From: Comamonas testosteroni | GTDB lineage: Bacteria; Pseudomonadota; Gammaproteobacteria; Burkholderiales; Burkholderiaceae_C | DNA length: 64,000 nucleotides | Reading direction: 5' to 3' | Assembly: GCA_008727115.1 (NCBI GenBank) | Contig: CP044131.1 | Location: 2,542,001-2,606,000, forward strand | Part shown: one piece after another, positions 24,973-34,637 of the stretch | How the letters are laid out: each line of letters starts with the position of its first letter | Numbering within the stretch: the stretch's first letter is position 1 | Position numbers and translations under genes: made by a program | The notes under the pieces: model-generated | What the model was told of the DNA's origin: nothing | Databases searched by the model: none | The model's input: the letters and a program-made list of their open reading frames with translations, nothing else

Positions 24973-26292
24973 TCAATGCTTTTGAAACGGGCCCCAGTCG
25001 GGCTCGCGGATATCGCCACTGGCTCCAGCCAGACGGGCCTTGATCTTGCCGTCCAAGGTGGTGGTCATAAGAGCCTCGCGACCTCCCTGGATAGTGGCAT
25101 AAACAATCAGGCGGCTATTGGGAGCAAAACTGGGACTTTCATCCGCGTTGGTGTCTGTCACGGAATTCACAGTGCCGGTTGCCAGATCCATGACCTGCAG
25201 CTTGAAGCCGCCACCCATGCGGGAAATGTAGGCCAGCCACTTGCCATCAGGGCTAATCGCTGGAGAGATGTTGTAAGTGCCAGAGAAAGTCACGCGCTCA
25301 GCACTGCCGCCAGATGCGGATACCTTGTAGACCTGCGGGGCACCGCCACGGTCACTGACGAAGTAGATGGTGCGGCCATCGCTGGAGAAGCAAGGCTCGG
25401 TATCAATGCCGCTGCTTTGCATGAGGCGGCGTGGCTCACCGCCTTGTGCACTCAGCAGATACAGCTGCGAGCCACCATCTCGGCTGAGCGTCACAGCCAG
25501 GCGGCTGCCGTCCGGCGACCAGGCAGGAGCACTGTTGGAGCCGCGGAAGTTCGCCAGCAAGCGGCGGTGACCACTGGCCACATCGTGCACATAGACCACG
25601 GGCTTGCGCGACTCGAACGACACATAGGCCAATTGCGTGCCGTTGGGAGCCCAGGCCGGGGAAATGATGGGCTCGGGGCTGGACAGCGCGGACTGGGCAT
25701 TTTCTCCATCCGCATCCGCAATCCACAGACGGTAATGCGCACCCGCCTTGGTGACATAGGCGATGCGCGTCGAGAAAATGCCTTTCTCGCCGGTGAGCTT
25801 TTCGTAGATGTAGTCGGCGATGCGGTGAGCCACCAGGCGCAGGTCACCCGTTGTGACGGCAAAGCCCTGTCCACCCAGATCGGCACCCTTGACCACGTCC
25901 CACAAACGAAAGCGCACATCCCAGCGGCCATCGGCCAAGCGCGTGATGCTGCCGGTTGCCAGCGAGTCGGCCCCCTTCTGGCGCCATTGAGCCACATCAG
26001 GGCGCGAGGTTTCATCCAGCGCCACACCCGAAGCATCAACGCCACGGAACTGTCCACTGCGCTCCAGGTCAGCCTGGATGATGGCGGAAATCTTTTGCGG
26101 GGCAGTGCCCTCGCCCTTGAACTGAGCAATTGCAATCGGCAACTGTGTCAGGCCCACGCCTGTTACCTCAACCCTGAACTGTGCCAGTGCGGGAAGAGCA
26201 GGCGCAGCAGCCAAAGTTGCCAGCATGGCTCTACGAGAAGCGCGCGGCCCTGCCGCCCAGGTTGTCAGGGATGGAAGTCGGTCAATAGTCAT
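24973..26292 (-). CDS. tolB: Tol-Pal system protein TolB
   Basis: A 439-residue periplasmic protein: TolB N-terminal domain of about 40-165, then a six-bladed beta-propeller with repeated SPDG/SPAWAPNG-type motifs. The N-terminus (RASRRAMLATLAAAPALP) has a twin-arginine-like pair before the hydrophobic core. tolB-pal-cpoB-tcdA run together, but tolQRA, usually just upstream, is not within the window. The upstream neighbour msbA is on the other strand. Confidence 0.93.
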   Translation of the reverse strand: MTIDRLPSLTTWAAGPRASRRAMLATLAAAPALPALAQFRVEVTGVGLTQLPIAIAQFKGEGTAPQKISAIIQADLERSGQFRGVDASGVALDETSRPDVAQWRQKGADSLATGSITRLADGRWDVRFRLWDVVKGADLGGQGFAVTTGDLRLVAHRIADYIYEKLTGEKGIFSTRIAYVTKAGAHYRLWIADADGENAQSALSSPEPIISPAWAPNGTQLAYVSFESRKPVVYVHDVASGHRRLLANFRGSNSAPAWSPDGSRLAVTLSRDGGSQLYLLSAQGGEPRRLMQSSGIDTEPCFSSDGRTIYFVSDRGGAPQVYKVSASGGSAERVTFSGTYNISPAISPDGKWLAYISRMGGGFKLQVMDLATGTVNSVTDTNADESPSFAPNSRLIVYATIQGGREALMTTTLDGKIKARLAGASGDIREPDWGPFQKH

Positions 26293-26592
26293 TGGCAGCC
26301 ATCAAAATTTCCGGAATTGCCCGGTACAAACACAGGTTGGAATGTTACACACCCTGACTGATTCCTGATGTAAGAACGTGCTCAGTAGGGGGATCAATCG
26401 CCTGCAAAACAAAACTTTTCAATCAAGAGCATGCCAGAGTCTGCAGCCTGCAGCGGCAATGCCCGCATGGATTCTGCCGCAGGCTTGTCGCGTTATATCC
26501 AAACATGCATAGTTGGTTACAACTTCAGCACGAATCTGATCTATCGCGCTGCGCACTGAGGTTCAGAGGACAAGCCCTAAAATCACGCGCTT
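26293..26592. other. Divergent promoter region tolB/msbA
   Basis: A 300-bp non-coding gap between divergent genes. It must carry both promoters. I see no strong sigma-70 pair, no clear operator and no RNA gene. Confidence 0.4.
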
Positions 26593-28461
26593 ATGCAAGC
26601 CACACCGCCACCATCGCCAAGCGAGCCTGTCAAGGCATCCGCACCTGAGCAGACCGCCCCATTCAATCCCTCCGATCTGCCGCTGATGCAGCGCCTCAAG
26701 CGCTTGACGCCTTATTTTTCGGGCCAGCGCTGGGCCTGGGGGCTGGCCATTCTGGCAACGCTGATTGGCGCTGCCACAGAGCCAGCCATGCCCGCCCTGC
26801 TCAAGCCCTTGCTGGACAGTGGCTTTACTGCAGGCTCGCTGCCGCTGTGGACCGTGCCGGTCTTCCTGATCGGCCTGTTTGTGATTCGCGGTCTCGCGCA
26901 GTTCACCGGCCAGTACGCACTGGCGCGCATTACCAACGACGGCATGCTGGGCCTGCGCCAGAAGCTGTTCGAGCGATTGCTGGCTGCCGACATGAGTCTG
27001 TTCTCGCGCCAGTCGGCCTCAGCCCTGTCCAACACCATCGTCTATGAGGTGCAGACCGGCGCCCAGCAACTGGTGCAGGCCATGATGAGCATCTCGCGCG
27101 ACGGCTTTACGCTGATTGCGCTGCTCGGTTATCTGATCTATCTGAACTGGCAGCTGACGCTGATCGTGGCCTTCATGGTGCCCGGCGTGGCCTGGGTGAT
27201 GAAGACGCTGTCGCGCCGCCTGTACCGCATCACCAAGAGCAGCCAGACCGCCACCGACCAACTGGCCTATGTGGTGGAAGAGAACGTGCTGGCCCACCGC
27301 ATGGTGCGCCTGCACGGTGCCCAGCAGTCCCAGCAGTCGCGCTTTGGCGAACTGAGCCGCCAGCTGCGCGGCCTCAACACCAAGGCCACAATTGCCTCTG
27401 CCGCCATGACGCCGCTGACCCAGGTGCTGGCCGCCATTGCCCTGTCCGTGATTCTGTGCATTGCACTGTGGCAAAGCCGTCAGGGCGGAGCTGCCATTGG
27501 CTCAGCCAGCGTGCAGGATGTGACGGTGGGCGGCTTTGCGGCCTTTATCTCGGCCATGCTGATGTTGATCGCCCCCATTCGCCGCATGGCTGATGTGGCC
27601 AACCCCATCACGCGCGGCGTGGCAGCACTGGAGCGCGGCTTGGCGTTGCTGGAAGGCTCGACCGACGAACAAGGCGGCAACTTCAAGCCCTCGAACAAAG
27701 TCAGTGGTGCTTTGCAATTCAGCAATGTCAGCGTGCAGTTTGGCGAAGACAAGGCCCCTGCCCTGTCGCGCCTGAGCCTCGCCATCAAGGCCGGCGAAGT
27801 CGTGGCCCTGGTCGGCCCGTCGGGCGCTGGCAAGACCACGCTGGTCAACCTGCTGCCCCGCTTTCTCTCGCCCACCAGCGGCCAAATCACGCTGGAAGGC
27901 ACACCGATTGCCGAGTGGGATCTGGGCACGCTGCGCCAGCAATTCGCCATGGTCAGCCAGGACGTGGTCATGCTCAACGACAGCGTGGCTGCCAACGTGG
28001 CGCTGGGCGGCGATATGGACGAGGCCCGCATCTGGTCAGCGCTGGAGGCCGCCAATCTGGGCGACTTTGTGCGCAACCTGCCCCAGGGCCTGCATACCCT
28101 GGTGGGGCACAACGCTAGCCAGCTCTCCGGCGGCCAGCGCCAGCGCCTGGCCATTGCCCGCGCGCTCTACAAAGATGCACCGATTCTGATTCTGGACGAA
28201 GCGACATCGGCACTGGACAACGAGTCCGAGCGCCTGGTGCAGGAAGCACTGAACCGCTTGATGCAGGGCCGCACCACCTTGGTGATCGCACACCGTCTGT
28301 CCACCATCGAGCACGCCGACCGCGTGGTAGTGATGGAGCGCGGCCAGATTGCCGAGCAAGGCTCGCATGCCGAGCTGATCGAGCTGGGCGGCCTGTACGC
28401 CCGCCTGCATAACCAGGTTAACCAGGTCCAGAGCGCCACCCCGGGCGAGACGCAAATTTAA
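26593..28461 (+). CDS. msbA: Lipid A export ABC transporter MsbA
   Basis: A 622-residue half-transporter with fused membrane and ATPase domains. It flips lipid A-core from the inner to the outer leaflet of the inner membrane. The proline-rich N-terminal extension of about 35 residues is followed by six membrane helices to about 330. The ATPase has GPSGAGKTT (Walker A), LSGGQRQRLAIARAL (signature), ILILDEATSALD (Walker B) and IAHRLSTIEHAD (switch). Single gene with its own terminator. Confidence 0.94.
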   Translation: MQATPPPSPSEPVKASAPEQTAPFNPSDLPLMQRLKRLTPYFSGQRWAWGLAILATLIGAATEPAMPALLKPLLDSGFTAGSLPLWTVPVFLIGLFVIRGLAQFTGQYALARITNDGMLGLRQKLFERLLAADMSLFSRQSASALSNTIVYEVQTGAQQLVQAMMSISRDGFTLIALLGYLIYLNWQLTLIVAFMVPGVAWVMKTLSRRLYRITKSSQTATDQLAYVVEENVLAHRMVRLHGAQQSQQSRFGELSRQLRGLNTKATIASAAMTPLTQVLAAIALSVILCIALWQSRQGGAAIGSASVQDVTVGGFAAFISAMLMLIAPIRRMADVANPITRGVAALERGLALLEGSTDEQGGNFKPSNKVSGALQFSNVSVQFGEDKAPALSRLSLAIKAGEVVALVGPSGAGKTTLVNLLPRFLSPTSGQITLEGTPIAEWDLGTLRQQFAMVSQDVVMLNDSVAANVALGGDMDEARIWSALEAANLGDFVRNLPQGLHTLVGHNASQLSGGQRQRLAIARALYKDAPILILDEATSALDNESERLVQEALNRLMQGRTTLVIAHRLSTIEHADRVVVMERGQIAEQGSHAELIELGGLYARLHNQVNQVQSATPGETQI

Positions 28462-28482
28462 GAGCACTTAGCCCATACAAAC

Positions 28483-28521
28483 AAAGGACTTCAGGCCTGA
28501 AAAACCTTGAAGTCCTTTTTT
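28483..28521 (+). terminator. Rho-independent terminator of msbA
   Basis: Stem AAAGGACTTCA/TGAAGTCCTTT with a 14-base loop and T6, 22 bases after the msbA stop. Confidence 0.9.
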
Positions 28522-28568
28522 ATACAGTACTGTCAGCTATCAAAAATAGTCTGCAGACCGGTCGGCGG

Positions 28569-29303
28569 CTACCAGCTCCCCCGTGATGGCTGGGTACGGC
28601 GCTCGTGCTGCAAGGTCTTGCTCAGTAGCTCAACCATGTACTGGCGATCCGCCAGCCGGGCAAAATCCGCCGCCGTCATATTGCGCTGGTTGCGCAGCAT
28701 GATGTCGGCTCCCTCCTGCAGCAACAGCTTGACGACGGCCTCGCTGCTGTACTGCGCCGCAATCATCAGCGGCGTGGTGCCGTTGGGCGAGGCAGCGTCG
28801 ATATAGGCGCTTTCCTCCAGCAGCAGCTTGACGATGTCCAGCGTCTGCGGCGTATCGGCCGAGGCCGCATAGTGCAGCGGCGTCCAGCCTTCGCGGTTGA
28901 CATCCGCGCCCATCTTGATGAGGCGCCTGACCAGATCCAGATGTCCTTTGATGCAGGCCATCATCAGCGCAGTCTCGTTCTGCCTTGACGCCAGATTCAC
29001 TTTGATCCCGGGCGCCCTGAGCAACTCATCAACGACCTTGAGCGAGTCCTGGTGCAAGGCCGCCACCAGCCCCGGCCGGCCTCTGGAGTCCAGTGTATTC
29101 GGGTCAAAGCCGCGAAAAACCAGATTCAGGATGGCGCTGGAGTTATCGCTGACCAATGCCCGCGAATAATCCTCATAGGCGCTGGCCCAGGCTGTCCCCG
29201 GCAAGCCCGCCGCACCGGCGGCTGCCACCGCGGCCCCCAGCCAGCGCAGGCTCTGGCGACGGCTGACAGGCAATAGAGTCGATCGGGCAGCAAAGAGGCT
29301 CAT
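28569..29303 (-). CDS. Tat-exported ankyrin-repeat protein
   Basis: 244 residues. The N-terminus SRRQSLRWLGAAVAAAG is a twin-arginine signal with cleavage probably after AWA (about residue 40). Four to five ankyrin repeats follow (DSRGRPGLVAALHQDSLKVV, RQNETALMMACIKGHLDLVR, REGWTPLHYAAS, SPNGTTPLMIAAQYSSEAVV). It should be a periplasmic protein-interaction module. It lies 20 bp downstream of tatD in the mltG-tatD block. The partner is unknown. Confidence 0.85.
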   Translation of the reverse strand: MSLFAARSTLLPVSRRQSLRWLGAAVAAAGAAGLPGTAWASAYEDYSRALVSDNSSAILNLVFRGFDPNTLDSRGRPGLVAALHQDSLKVVDELLRAPGIKVNLASRQNETALMMACIKGHLDLVRRLIKMGADVNREGWTPLHYAASADTPQTLDIVKLLLEESAYIDAASPNGTTPLMIAAQYSSEAVVKLLLQEGADIMLRNQRNMTAADFARLADRQYMVELLSKTLQHERRTQPSRGSW

Positions 29304-29323
29304 GCACTTACTCCAGAGGTCAC

Positions 29324-30130
29324 TTACAGGGTCACGCCTTTGAACAGTCGGTCAAAGTTGGCGCTCGTGGCCTCTGCCACCTGTTCAATGGAGATGCCGC
29401 GCACCTCGGCAATCTGCTTGGCGACAAAGGGCACGTAGGAAGGATTATTGGTCTTTCCACGGTAGGGCACAGGCGCGAGATAGGGGCTGTCCGTCTCGAT
29501 CAGCAAACGATCCAGCGGCACAAAAGCGGCCACATCGCGCAGGTGCTGGGCGTTCTTGAAGGTCACAATGCCCGACAGCGAGATGTAGTAACCCATGTCC
29601 AGCCCCGCACGGGCGACCTCAGCCGTTTCGGTAAAGCAGTGAAAGACACCGCCGGCCTGGGTGCTGGAGTCCGCCTCGCCGCTCTCGCGCAAGATGGCCA
29701 GCGTATCGTCCGAGGCACTGCGGGTGTGGATGACCAGCGGTTTTTGCGTGATCTGCGCGGCCTGGATATGGACACGAAAGCGCTCACGCTGCCATTCCAG
29801 ATCGGCGATCGTGCGGCCGCCCTTGCGGTCTTCCATGCCGTAGTAGTCCAGCCCCGTCTCGCCAATGGCCACCACGCGTGGCAGCGCAGCGCGCTCGACC
29901 AGGTCCTGTACCGTTGGCTCGGTCATGTCTTCGGTATCGGGGTGCACACCCACCGTGGCCCAGAAGTTGTCATGGTCCAGCGCCAGCTGGTGCACATCGG
30001 GAAACTCTTCCATGGTGGTGCTGATGCACAGCGCGCGTGTGACCTTGGCAGCAGCCATGGCCTCGCGGATTTGAGCGAGGTTGGCACTCAGCTCTGGAAA
30101 ATTCAAATGGCAGTGGGAATCGGTGAACAT
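29324..30130 (-). CDS. tatD: TatD-family metal-dependent hydrolase
   Basis: 268 residues, TIM-barrel hydrolase or DNase. Metal ligands are DSHCHLNF near the start, AIGETGLDYYG, LVIHTRSASDDTL and ETDSPYLAPVPYRGKTNNP at the end. I use the ATG at 30130 rather than the GTG one codon earlier. It is the last of the conserved mltG-tmk-holB-pilZ-tatD series. Members act in 3'-exonuclease repair. Confidence 0.93.
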   Translation of the reverse strand: MFTDSHCHLNFPELSANLAQIREAMAAAKVTRALCISTTMEEFPDVHQLALDHDNFWATVGVHPDTEDMTEPTVQDLVERAALPRVVAIGETGLDYYGMEDRKGGRTIADLEWQRERFRVHIQAAQITQKPLVIHTRSASDDTLAILRESGEADSSTQAGGVFHCFTETAEVARAGLDMGYYISLSGIVTFKNAQHLRDVAAFVPLDRLLIETDSPYLAPVPYRGKTNNPSYVPFVAKQIAEVRGISIEQVAEATSANFDRLFKGVTL

Positions 30131-30280
30131 CACGAAATCTGTAATAAGTCAGCCTCTGATTAAGCAGGGAGGTCCAGCTCAGAGACAGCGAGCAAGGGCC
30201 GCCCCGCAGCGAGGCTGTCGTCTCCCTCCCGGTGCAAAGCATCGAGAGAGGTGGAAGCGGCATAGCCGCTCAGGGGGAGA

Positions 30281-30637
30281 CTAAATGGTTTGCGTGGGCT
30301 TCTCGGAGCTCAGGGCCGTTCCAAGAATCTGCTCGATCTTGGCCTTGAGCTCGGCAGACTTGGCATCCTTGGGAAACTGAATGCCAATGCCCTGCGTCCG
30401 GTTACCGGAAGCCCGTTCCGGAGTGACCCAGGCCACACGGCCTGCTACCGGATAGCGCTGAGGGTCTTCCGGCAAGGTCAGCAGCACGTAGACATCTTCG
30501 CCCAGACGGTAGTCTCTCTGGGTAGGTACAAAAATCCCCCCTTCGGCAAACAAAGGAATATAGGCAGCGTACAGCGCTGCTTTTTCCTTGATGGCCAGCT
30601 GCATCACACTGGGGCGGGGAGTGGTGGGTGCGTTCAT
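30281..30637 (-). CDS. PilZ-domain protein
   Basis: 118 residues with one PilZ domain. The order MQLAIKEKAALYAAYIPLFAEGGIFV with GEDVYVLLTLPEDPQRYPVAGRVAWVTP matches the small PilZ proteins required for type IV pilus assembly in Pseudomonas and Xanthomonas. The classic RxxxR and D/NxSxxG cyclic-di-GMP residues are not clearly present, so it may not bind the nucleotide. Located between holB and tatD, as is typical. Confidence 0.85.
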   Translation of the reverse strand: MNAPTTPRPSVMQLAIKEKAALYAAYIPLFAEGGIFVPTQRDYRLGEDVYVLLTLPEDPQRYPVAGRVAWVTPERASGNRTQGIGIQFPKDAKSAELKAKIEQILGTALSSEKPTQTI

Positions 30638-30723
30638 AGTGGATTTGCTTGTTTCTAGAGAAAGCCTGTGCTTTCAACAGGCCGCTAGGTTAACACCCGC
30701 TCGACGCTGGAGTGGCTCACCTC

Positions 30724-31749
30724 TCAACGAGGCCGCCCCGCGGACTTGCCCGAGATCAACACCGCCCGAGCTTTGGCCGCCAGCGCCTCCATCATCAGCC
30801 CTGTATTAAAGGGGTGGTCGGCCGTGCGGGCTGCCTGCACCAGCTCGCGCGACCATTCGGCCAGCAAGCCCATGGCCAGCGGCTTGCCCGGCAAGTCGGA
30901 TGGCGAGAAGTAGCGCGGCGCACCTCCACTCGCCAGTGCCATCAGGTCGTGGCAGATTTTCTGCAGCGCCTGCACGGCCTGCGCCGGTGCAAAAGCGGCC
31001 AGCGCAGCCACATCGCCTTTGGCCAGCTGTCTGGGCAGTTGTGCCCAGGCAGCAGCCTTGCCAGCATCCGTCGCCATGCGCAGTGCATCGCCAGGGCGGC
31101 CACCGGCAGCTTGCAAGGCAGCAGTGGCATCCGGCTCGCTCAAGCCCTGGGTCTGCAGCCACTGCGCGGCCTCTGGCGCAGCCGGCCAGGTCATGGTGTG
31201 GGCCAGGCAGCGGCTGCGAATCGTGGGCAGCAACTGGTGAGCGGCTTCACTGGCCAGCACAAACCGGGTATCGCCAGGCGGCTCCTCCAGCGTCTTGAGC
31301 AAGGCATTGGCCGTGATGGCGTTCATCTGCTCGGCCGGATAGACCAGCACGGCCTTGCCCCGCCCGCGTGCGCTGGTGCGCTGGCAGAACTCCACCGCAT
31401 CGCGCATGGCCTCCACCCGGACCTCTTTGCTGGGCTTGCGCTTTTTGTCGTCGATATCGGCCTGTGCTTTCTCGGACAGTGGCCATCCCAGCTCCATCAT
31501 CTGCACCTCAGGCATAAGCACGCAAAGGTCGGCATGGGCACGCACATCGATGGCGTGGCAGCTGGCGCAATGCCCGCAAGCGCCCTGTGCCGATGGCTGC
31601 TCGCACAGCCAAGCGCGTACAAGCGACAAACCCAGCGCGTACTGCCCCAGGCCGGATGGTCCCTGCAGCAGCCAGGCATGGCCGCGCTGGGCCAGCAACT
31701 GGCTGCGCTGCGCAGCAATCCACGGCGCTTGTGCCTTGGTCTCGCTCAT
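30724..31749 (-). CDS. holB: DNA polymerase III subunit delta'
   Basis: 341 residues, clamp-loader subunit without ATPase activity. [20 protein letters not shown] is a degenerate P-loop, [10 protein letters not shown] supplies zinc cysteines, and [18 protein letters not shown] and LPTIRSRC include the SRC arginine-finger motif. Its start overlaps the tmk stop by 4 bp, so the two are coupled. Confidence 0.93.
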   Translation of the reverse strand: MSETKAQAPWIAAQRSQLLAQRGHAWLLQGPSGLGQYALGLSLVRAWLCEQPSAQGACGHCASCHAIDVRAHADLCVLMPEVQMMELGWPLSEKAQADIDDKKRKPSKEVRVEAMRDAVEFCQRTSARGRGKAVLVYPAEQMNAITANALLKTLEEPPGDTRFVLASEAAHQLLPTIRSRCLAHTMTWPAAPEAAQWLQTQGLSEPDATAALQAAGGRPGDALRMATDAGKAAAWAQLPRQLAKGDVAALAAFAPAQAVQALQKICHDLMALASGGAPRYFSPSDLPGKPLAMGLLAEWSRELVQAARTADHPFNTGLMMEALAAKARAVLISGKSAGRPR

Positions 31750-32414
31750 GCCTTGCCACCTATCGGCCAGCCCTTGTCAGCCACCGCCTGCGTAATCTGC
31801 TGCCACACGGACTCGCGGCTGGTATTGGCATCAATGCGCGCAAAGCGCGCGGGGGCAGCCTCTGCTCGGCGCGCATAGCCCTGCGACACACGTGCAAAGA
31901 ACTCGCCAGGCTGGGCCTCAAAGCGATCGGGCACGCGGGCGCTAGCCAGGCGCTCGGCTGCCACCTGGGCCGGCAGATCAAACCACAGCGTCATATCGGG
32001 CTCACGCATGAAATTTGAAGCCAAATTAGCCTGCAAGGCAGTCCCCGTCTGCGCCATGCGCTCCAGAATCGATAGCTGATCCCAGTCAAAACCACGCCCC
32101 GCGCCCTGGTAGGCAAAGGTGGCATCGGTAAAGCGGTCACTGATGACCACCTCACCACGCGCCAGAGCAGGCTCAATCACCTGCACCAGATGGTCACGTC
32201 GCGCCGCAAAGGCGATCAGCGCCTCGGTCAGCGGGTCCATGGCGTCATGCAGCATCAGGGCACGCAGCTTTTCTGCCAGCTGCGTTCCACCGGGCTCACG
32301 CGTCAGGGTCACAACACGTCCCTGATCGCGAAACGCCTGGGCCAGGCCTTCGATATGCGAGGACTTGCCTGCACCATCTATGCCTTCAAAACTGATGAAC
32401 AGTCCTTTTGTCAT
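31746..32414 (-). CDS. tmk: Thymidylate kinase
   Basis: 222 residues. Phosphorylates dTMP to dTDP. P-loop [17 protein letters not shown], the nucleotide-binding [15 protein letters not shown] and the substrate motif [18 protein letters not shown] are intact. It overlaps holB and lies 127 bp after mltG. Confidence 0.95.
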   Translation of the reverse strand: MTKGLFISFEGIDGAGKSSHIEGLAQAFRDQGRVVTLTREPGGTQLAEKLRALMLHDAMDPLTEALIAFAARRDHLVQVIEPALARGEVVISDRFTDATFAYQGAGRGFDWDQLSILERMAQTGTALQANLASNFMREPDMTLWFDLPAQVAAERLASARVPDRFEAQPGEFFARVSQGYARRAEAAPARFARIDANTSRESVWQQITQAVADKGWPIGGKA

Positions 32415-32541
32415 CTAAAAATCATCCATTGATTGCTGCCTGCACCTGAAAGAGCATGCGCCCATTCAGGGGCACCCAGCAAGAGCCGCCTTGCAGCGAA
32501 GGAGCGCCTTCTCGGGAAGGTGCGTAGCGCCTCAGAGCGAG

Positions 32542-33537
32542 TTACTGCCCACCTCTTTGATAGCGGTTGACGGCTCTATTGTGTTCATCCAGCGAAGCGC
32601 TGAAGTGGCTGGTGCCATCGCCCCTGGCCACAAAGTACAAGGCCTTGGTCTGATCGGGCTGCACAGCAGCCATCAGCGCGGCCTTGCCAGGCATGGCAAT
32701 GGGCGTGGGCGGCAGACCGGCACGGGTATAGGTGTTCCAAGGAGTGTCCGTCTGCAGATCACGCTTGCGCAGATTGCCGTCAAAGCTGGCGCCTATGCCG
32801 TAAATCACCGTGGGGTCGGTCTGCAGCCGCATGCCAATGCGCAGGCGATTGGAGAACACACCCGCAATCTGCGCACGGTCTGCCGCACGGCCCGTTTCCT
32901 TTTCCACGATGCTGGCCAGAATCAGCGCCTCATCGGCAGATTTCAGCGGAGTATTGGCCGCGCGCATGGCCCAGGCATCGGCCAAGCGGCGATCCATGGC
33001 ATGCATGGCGCGGCGCAGCACCGCCATATCCGAGCTGCCCTTGGCATAGGTGTAAGTGTCGGGAAAAAAGCGACCTTCCGGTGCCACACCCGTACGGCCC
33101 AGTGCAGTCATCAAGGCTTCATCGCTCAGAGCAGCACTGTCTTGCTTGAGGAATTCCTCGCGCGCCAGGGCCGCGCGCACCTGGCGCCAGTTCCAGCCTT
33201 CCACCAGCGTCATCGCCCGCAGGCTTTCCTCGCCACGCGCCAGCTTCTGCAGCAGCTCATACGGCGTGACGCCCGTGCTCAGCTCATAGTTACCAGCCTT
33301 GATGGCACGGTCCTGCCCCGAGAAGCGAAACCACGCATAAAGCAGGCGTGCATCGGTTTGCACACCGGCCTTGACCACGTTCTGGGCCACGCCACGCGGC
33401 GTGGTGCCGGGTTCGATCTCCAGCTCCAGGTTGGGCTGAGCCAGTTGCAGCGGCTGATTCAGCCACCACCATGCCCCGCCCGCCGCAGCGGCGGCCAGCA
33501 ACAGCAAAAATATCAGTGCTCGAATAAGGGCACGCAC
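32542..33537 (-). CDS. mltG: Endolytic murein transglycosylase MltG
   Basis: 331 residues. An N-terminal membrane helix of about 8-27 is followed by the periplasmic YceG domain. The catalytic glutamate is in LASIVEKETGRAADRAQIAG and the substrate motif RLRIGMRLQTDPTVIYG is complete. It cuts nascent glycan strands and sets their length. The gene heads the mltG-tmk-holB series and is divergent from ygfZ with 44 bp between the starts. Confidence 0.95.
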   Translation of the reverse strand: MRALIRALIFLLLLAAAAAGGAWWWLNQPLQLAQPNLELEIEPGTTPRGVAQNVVKAGVQTDARLLYAWFRFSGQDRAIKAGNYELSTGVTPYELLQKLARGEESLRAMTLVEGWNWRQVRAALAREEFLKQDSAALSDEALMTALGRTGVAPEGRFFPDTYTYAKGSSDMAVLRRAMHAMDRRLADAWAMRAANTPLKSADEALILASIVEKETGRAADRAQIAGVFSNRLRIGMRLQTDPTVIYGIGASFDGNLRKRDLQTDTPWNTYTRAGLPPTPIAMPGKAALMAAVQPDQTKALYFVARGDGTSHFSASLDEHNRAVNRYQRGGQ

Positions 33538-33581
33538 AGGATCAATCCATCAATACACAGAGCGACGATCATAATTCAGCC

Positions 33582-34538
33582 ATGACCCAGCCCAAGACGC
33601 TGCCATTGAACGGCATTACCCCTCTCTCTCACCTTGGTGTCATTCGCGCCGTTGGCGCCGACGCAGCCAGCTTTCTGCACGGCCAGCTCAGCAATGACTT
33701 TGCCCTGCTCCAATTCGATCAGGCTCGCCTGGCCGCCTTTTGCACGGCCAAGGGCCGCATGCTGGCCAGCTTTATCGGTTTCAAGCGCAGTGCCGACGAG
33801 ATCGTGCTGATTTGCGATCGCAGTCTGCTTGCTCCCACGCTCAAGCGCCTGTCCATGTTTGTGCTGCGTGCGCAGTGCAAGCTCAGCGACGCCACGGCGG
33901 ACTTTGCGCTGTATGGCCTGAGCGGCCAGGCTGCCGAGCAATATGCAAGTGCCGGCGCTGCCCCGTGGGCACTTCAGCAGCAAGGCGATGCCCATGTGCT
34001 GACGCTCTACCCTGCGGCCAGCAACCCGCGTGCGCTTTGGGTTGCTCCCGCCGGCGTGGTCCCAGAAGGCCCCACCCTGAGCGAAGGCCTGTGGCAATGG
34101 TCTGAAGTGCAAAGCGGCGTAGCCACACTGTCGGCTCCCGTGGTCGATGCCTTTGTGCCCCAGATGCTGAACTACGAGTCTCTGGGCGGCGTCAACTTCA
34201 AGAAGGGCTGCTACCCAGGCCAGGAAATCGTGGCCCGCAGCCAGTTCCGCGGCACGCTCAAGCGCCGCGCCTATGTGGCGCATGCCGAGCAGGCCCTGAG
34301 CGTAGGTCAGGAGGTCTTTACCGCCGAAGACCTGGAGCAGGCCACCGGCACCGTGGTGCAGGCTGCAGCCGCTCCCGACGGCGGCTGGGATGCCATCGTC
34401 TCCATGCAGATTGCATCCTCCACACGGGATGACCTGTTTGCCCACACGGCGCTGGCAGAAGGTCAGAGTGCCGATGCTGGCAAGGGCATTGCTCTGCAGA
34501 TATTGCCCCTGCCCTACGAGCTTCTGGCCGATATCTAA
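33582..34538 (+). CDS. ygfZ: Folate-binding Fe-S repair protein YgfZ
   Basis: 318 residues of the GcvT-like family. It uses tetrahydrofolate to support synthesis or repair of some iron-sulfur enzymes. The hallmark KGCYPGQEIVARSQ with its conserved cysteine is at about residue 208, and the N-terminal FLHGQLSNDFALL matches the family. It is followed by a strong terminator. Confidence 0.93.
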   Translation: MTQPKTLPLNGITPLSHLGVIRAVGADAASFLHGQLSNDFALLQFDQARLAAFCTAKGRMLASFIGFKRSADEIVLICDRSLLAPTLKRLSMFVLRAQCKLSDATADFALYGLSGQAAEQYASAGAAPWALQQQGDAHVLTLYPAASNPRALWVAPAGVVPEGPTLSEGLWQWSEVQSGVATLSAPVVDAFVPQMLNYESLGGVNFKKGCYPGQEIVARSQFRGTLKRRAYVAHAEQALSVGQEVFTAEDLEQATGTVVQAAAAPDGGWDAIVSMQIASSTRDDLFAHTALAEGQSADAGKGIALQILPLPYELLADI

Positions 34539-34562
34539 TCCCTCATCCGCGCAGTCAGCCAC

Positions 34563-34592
34563 AATGCCAAGGCTCGTCCTTGGCATTTTTTT
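34563..34592 (+). terminator. Rho-independent terminator of ygfZ
   Basis: Stem AATGCCAAGG/CCTTGGCATT followed by seven T, 25 bases after the ygfZ stop. Confidence 0.93.
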
Positions 34593-34637
34593 GCCTCGGC
34601 TTTGCCCCCTTTGTGCACCTCTCGAAAGTCCAGGCTC

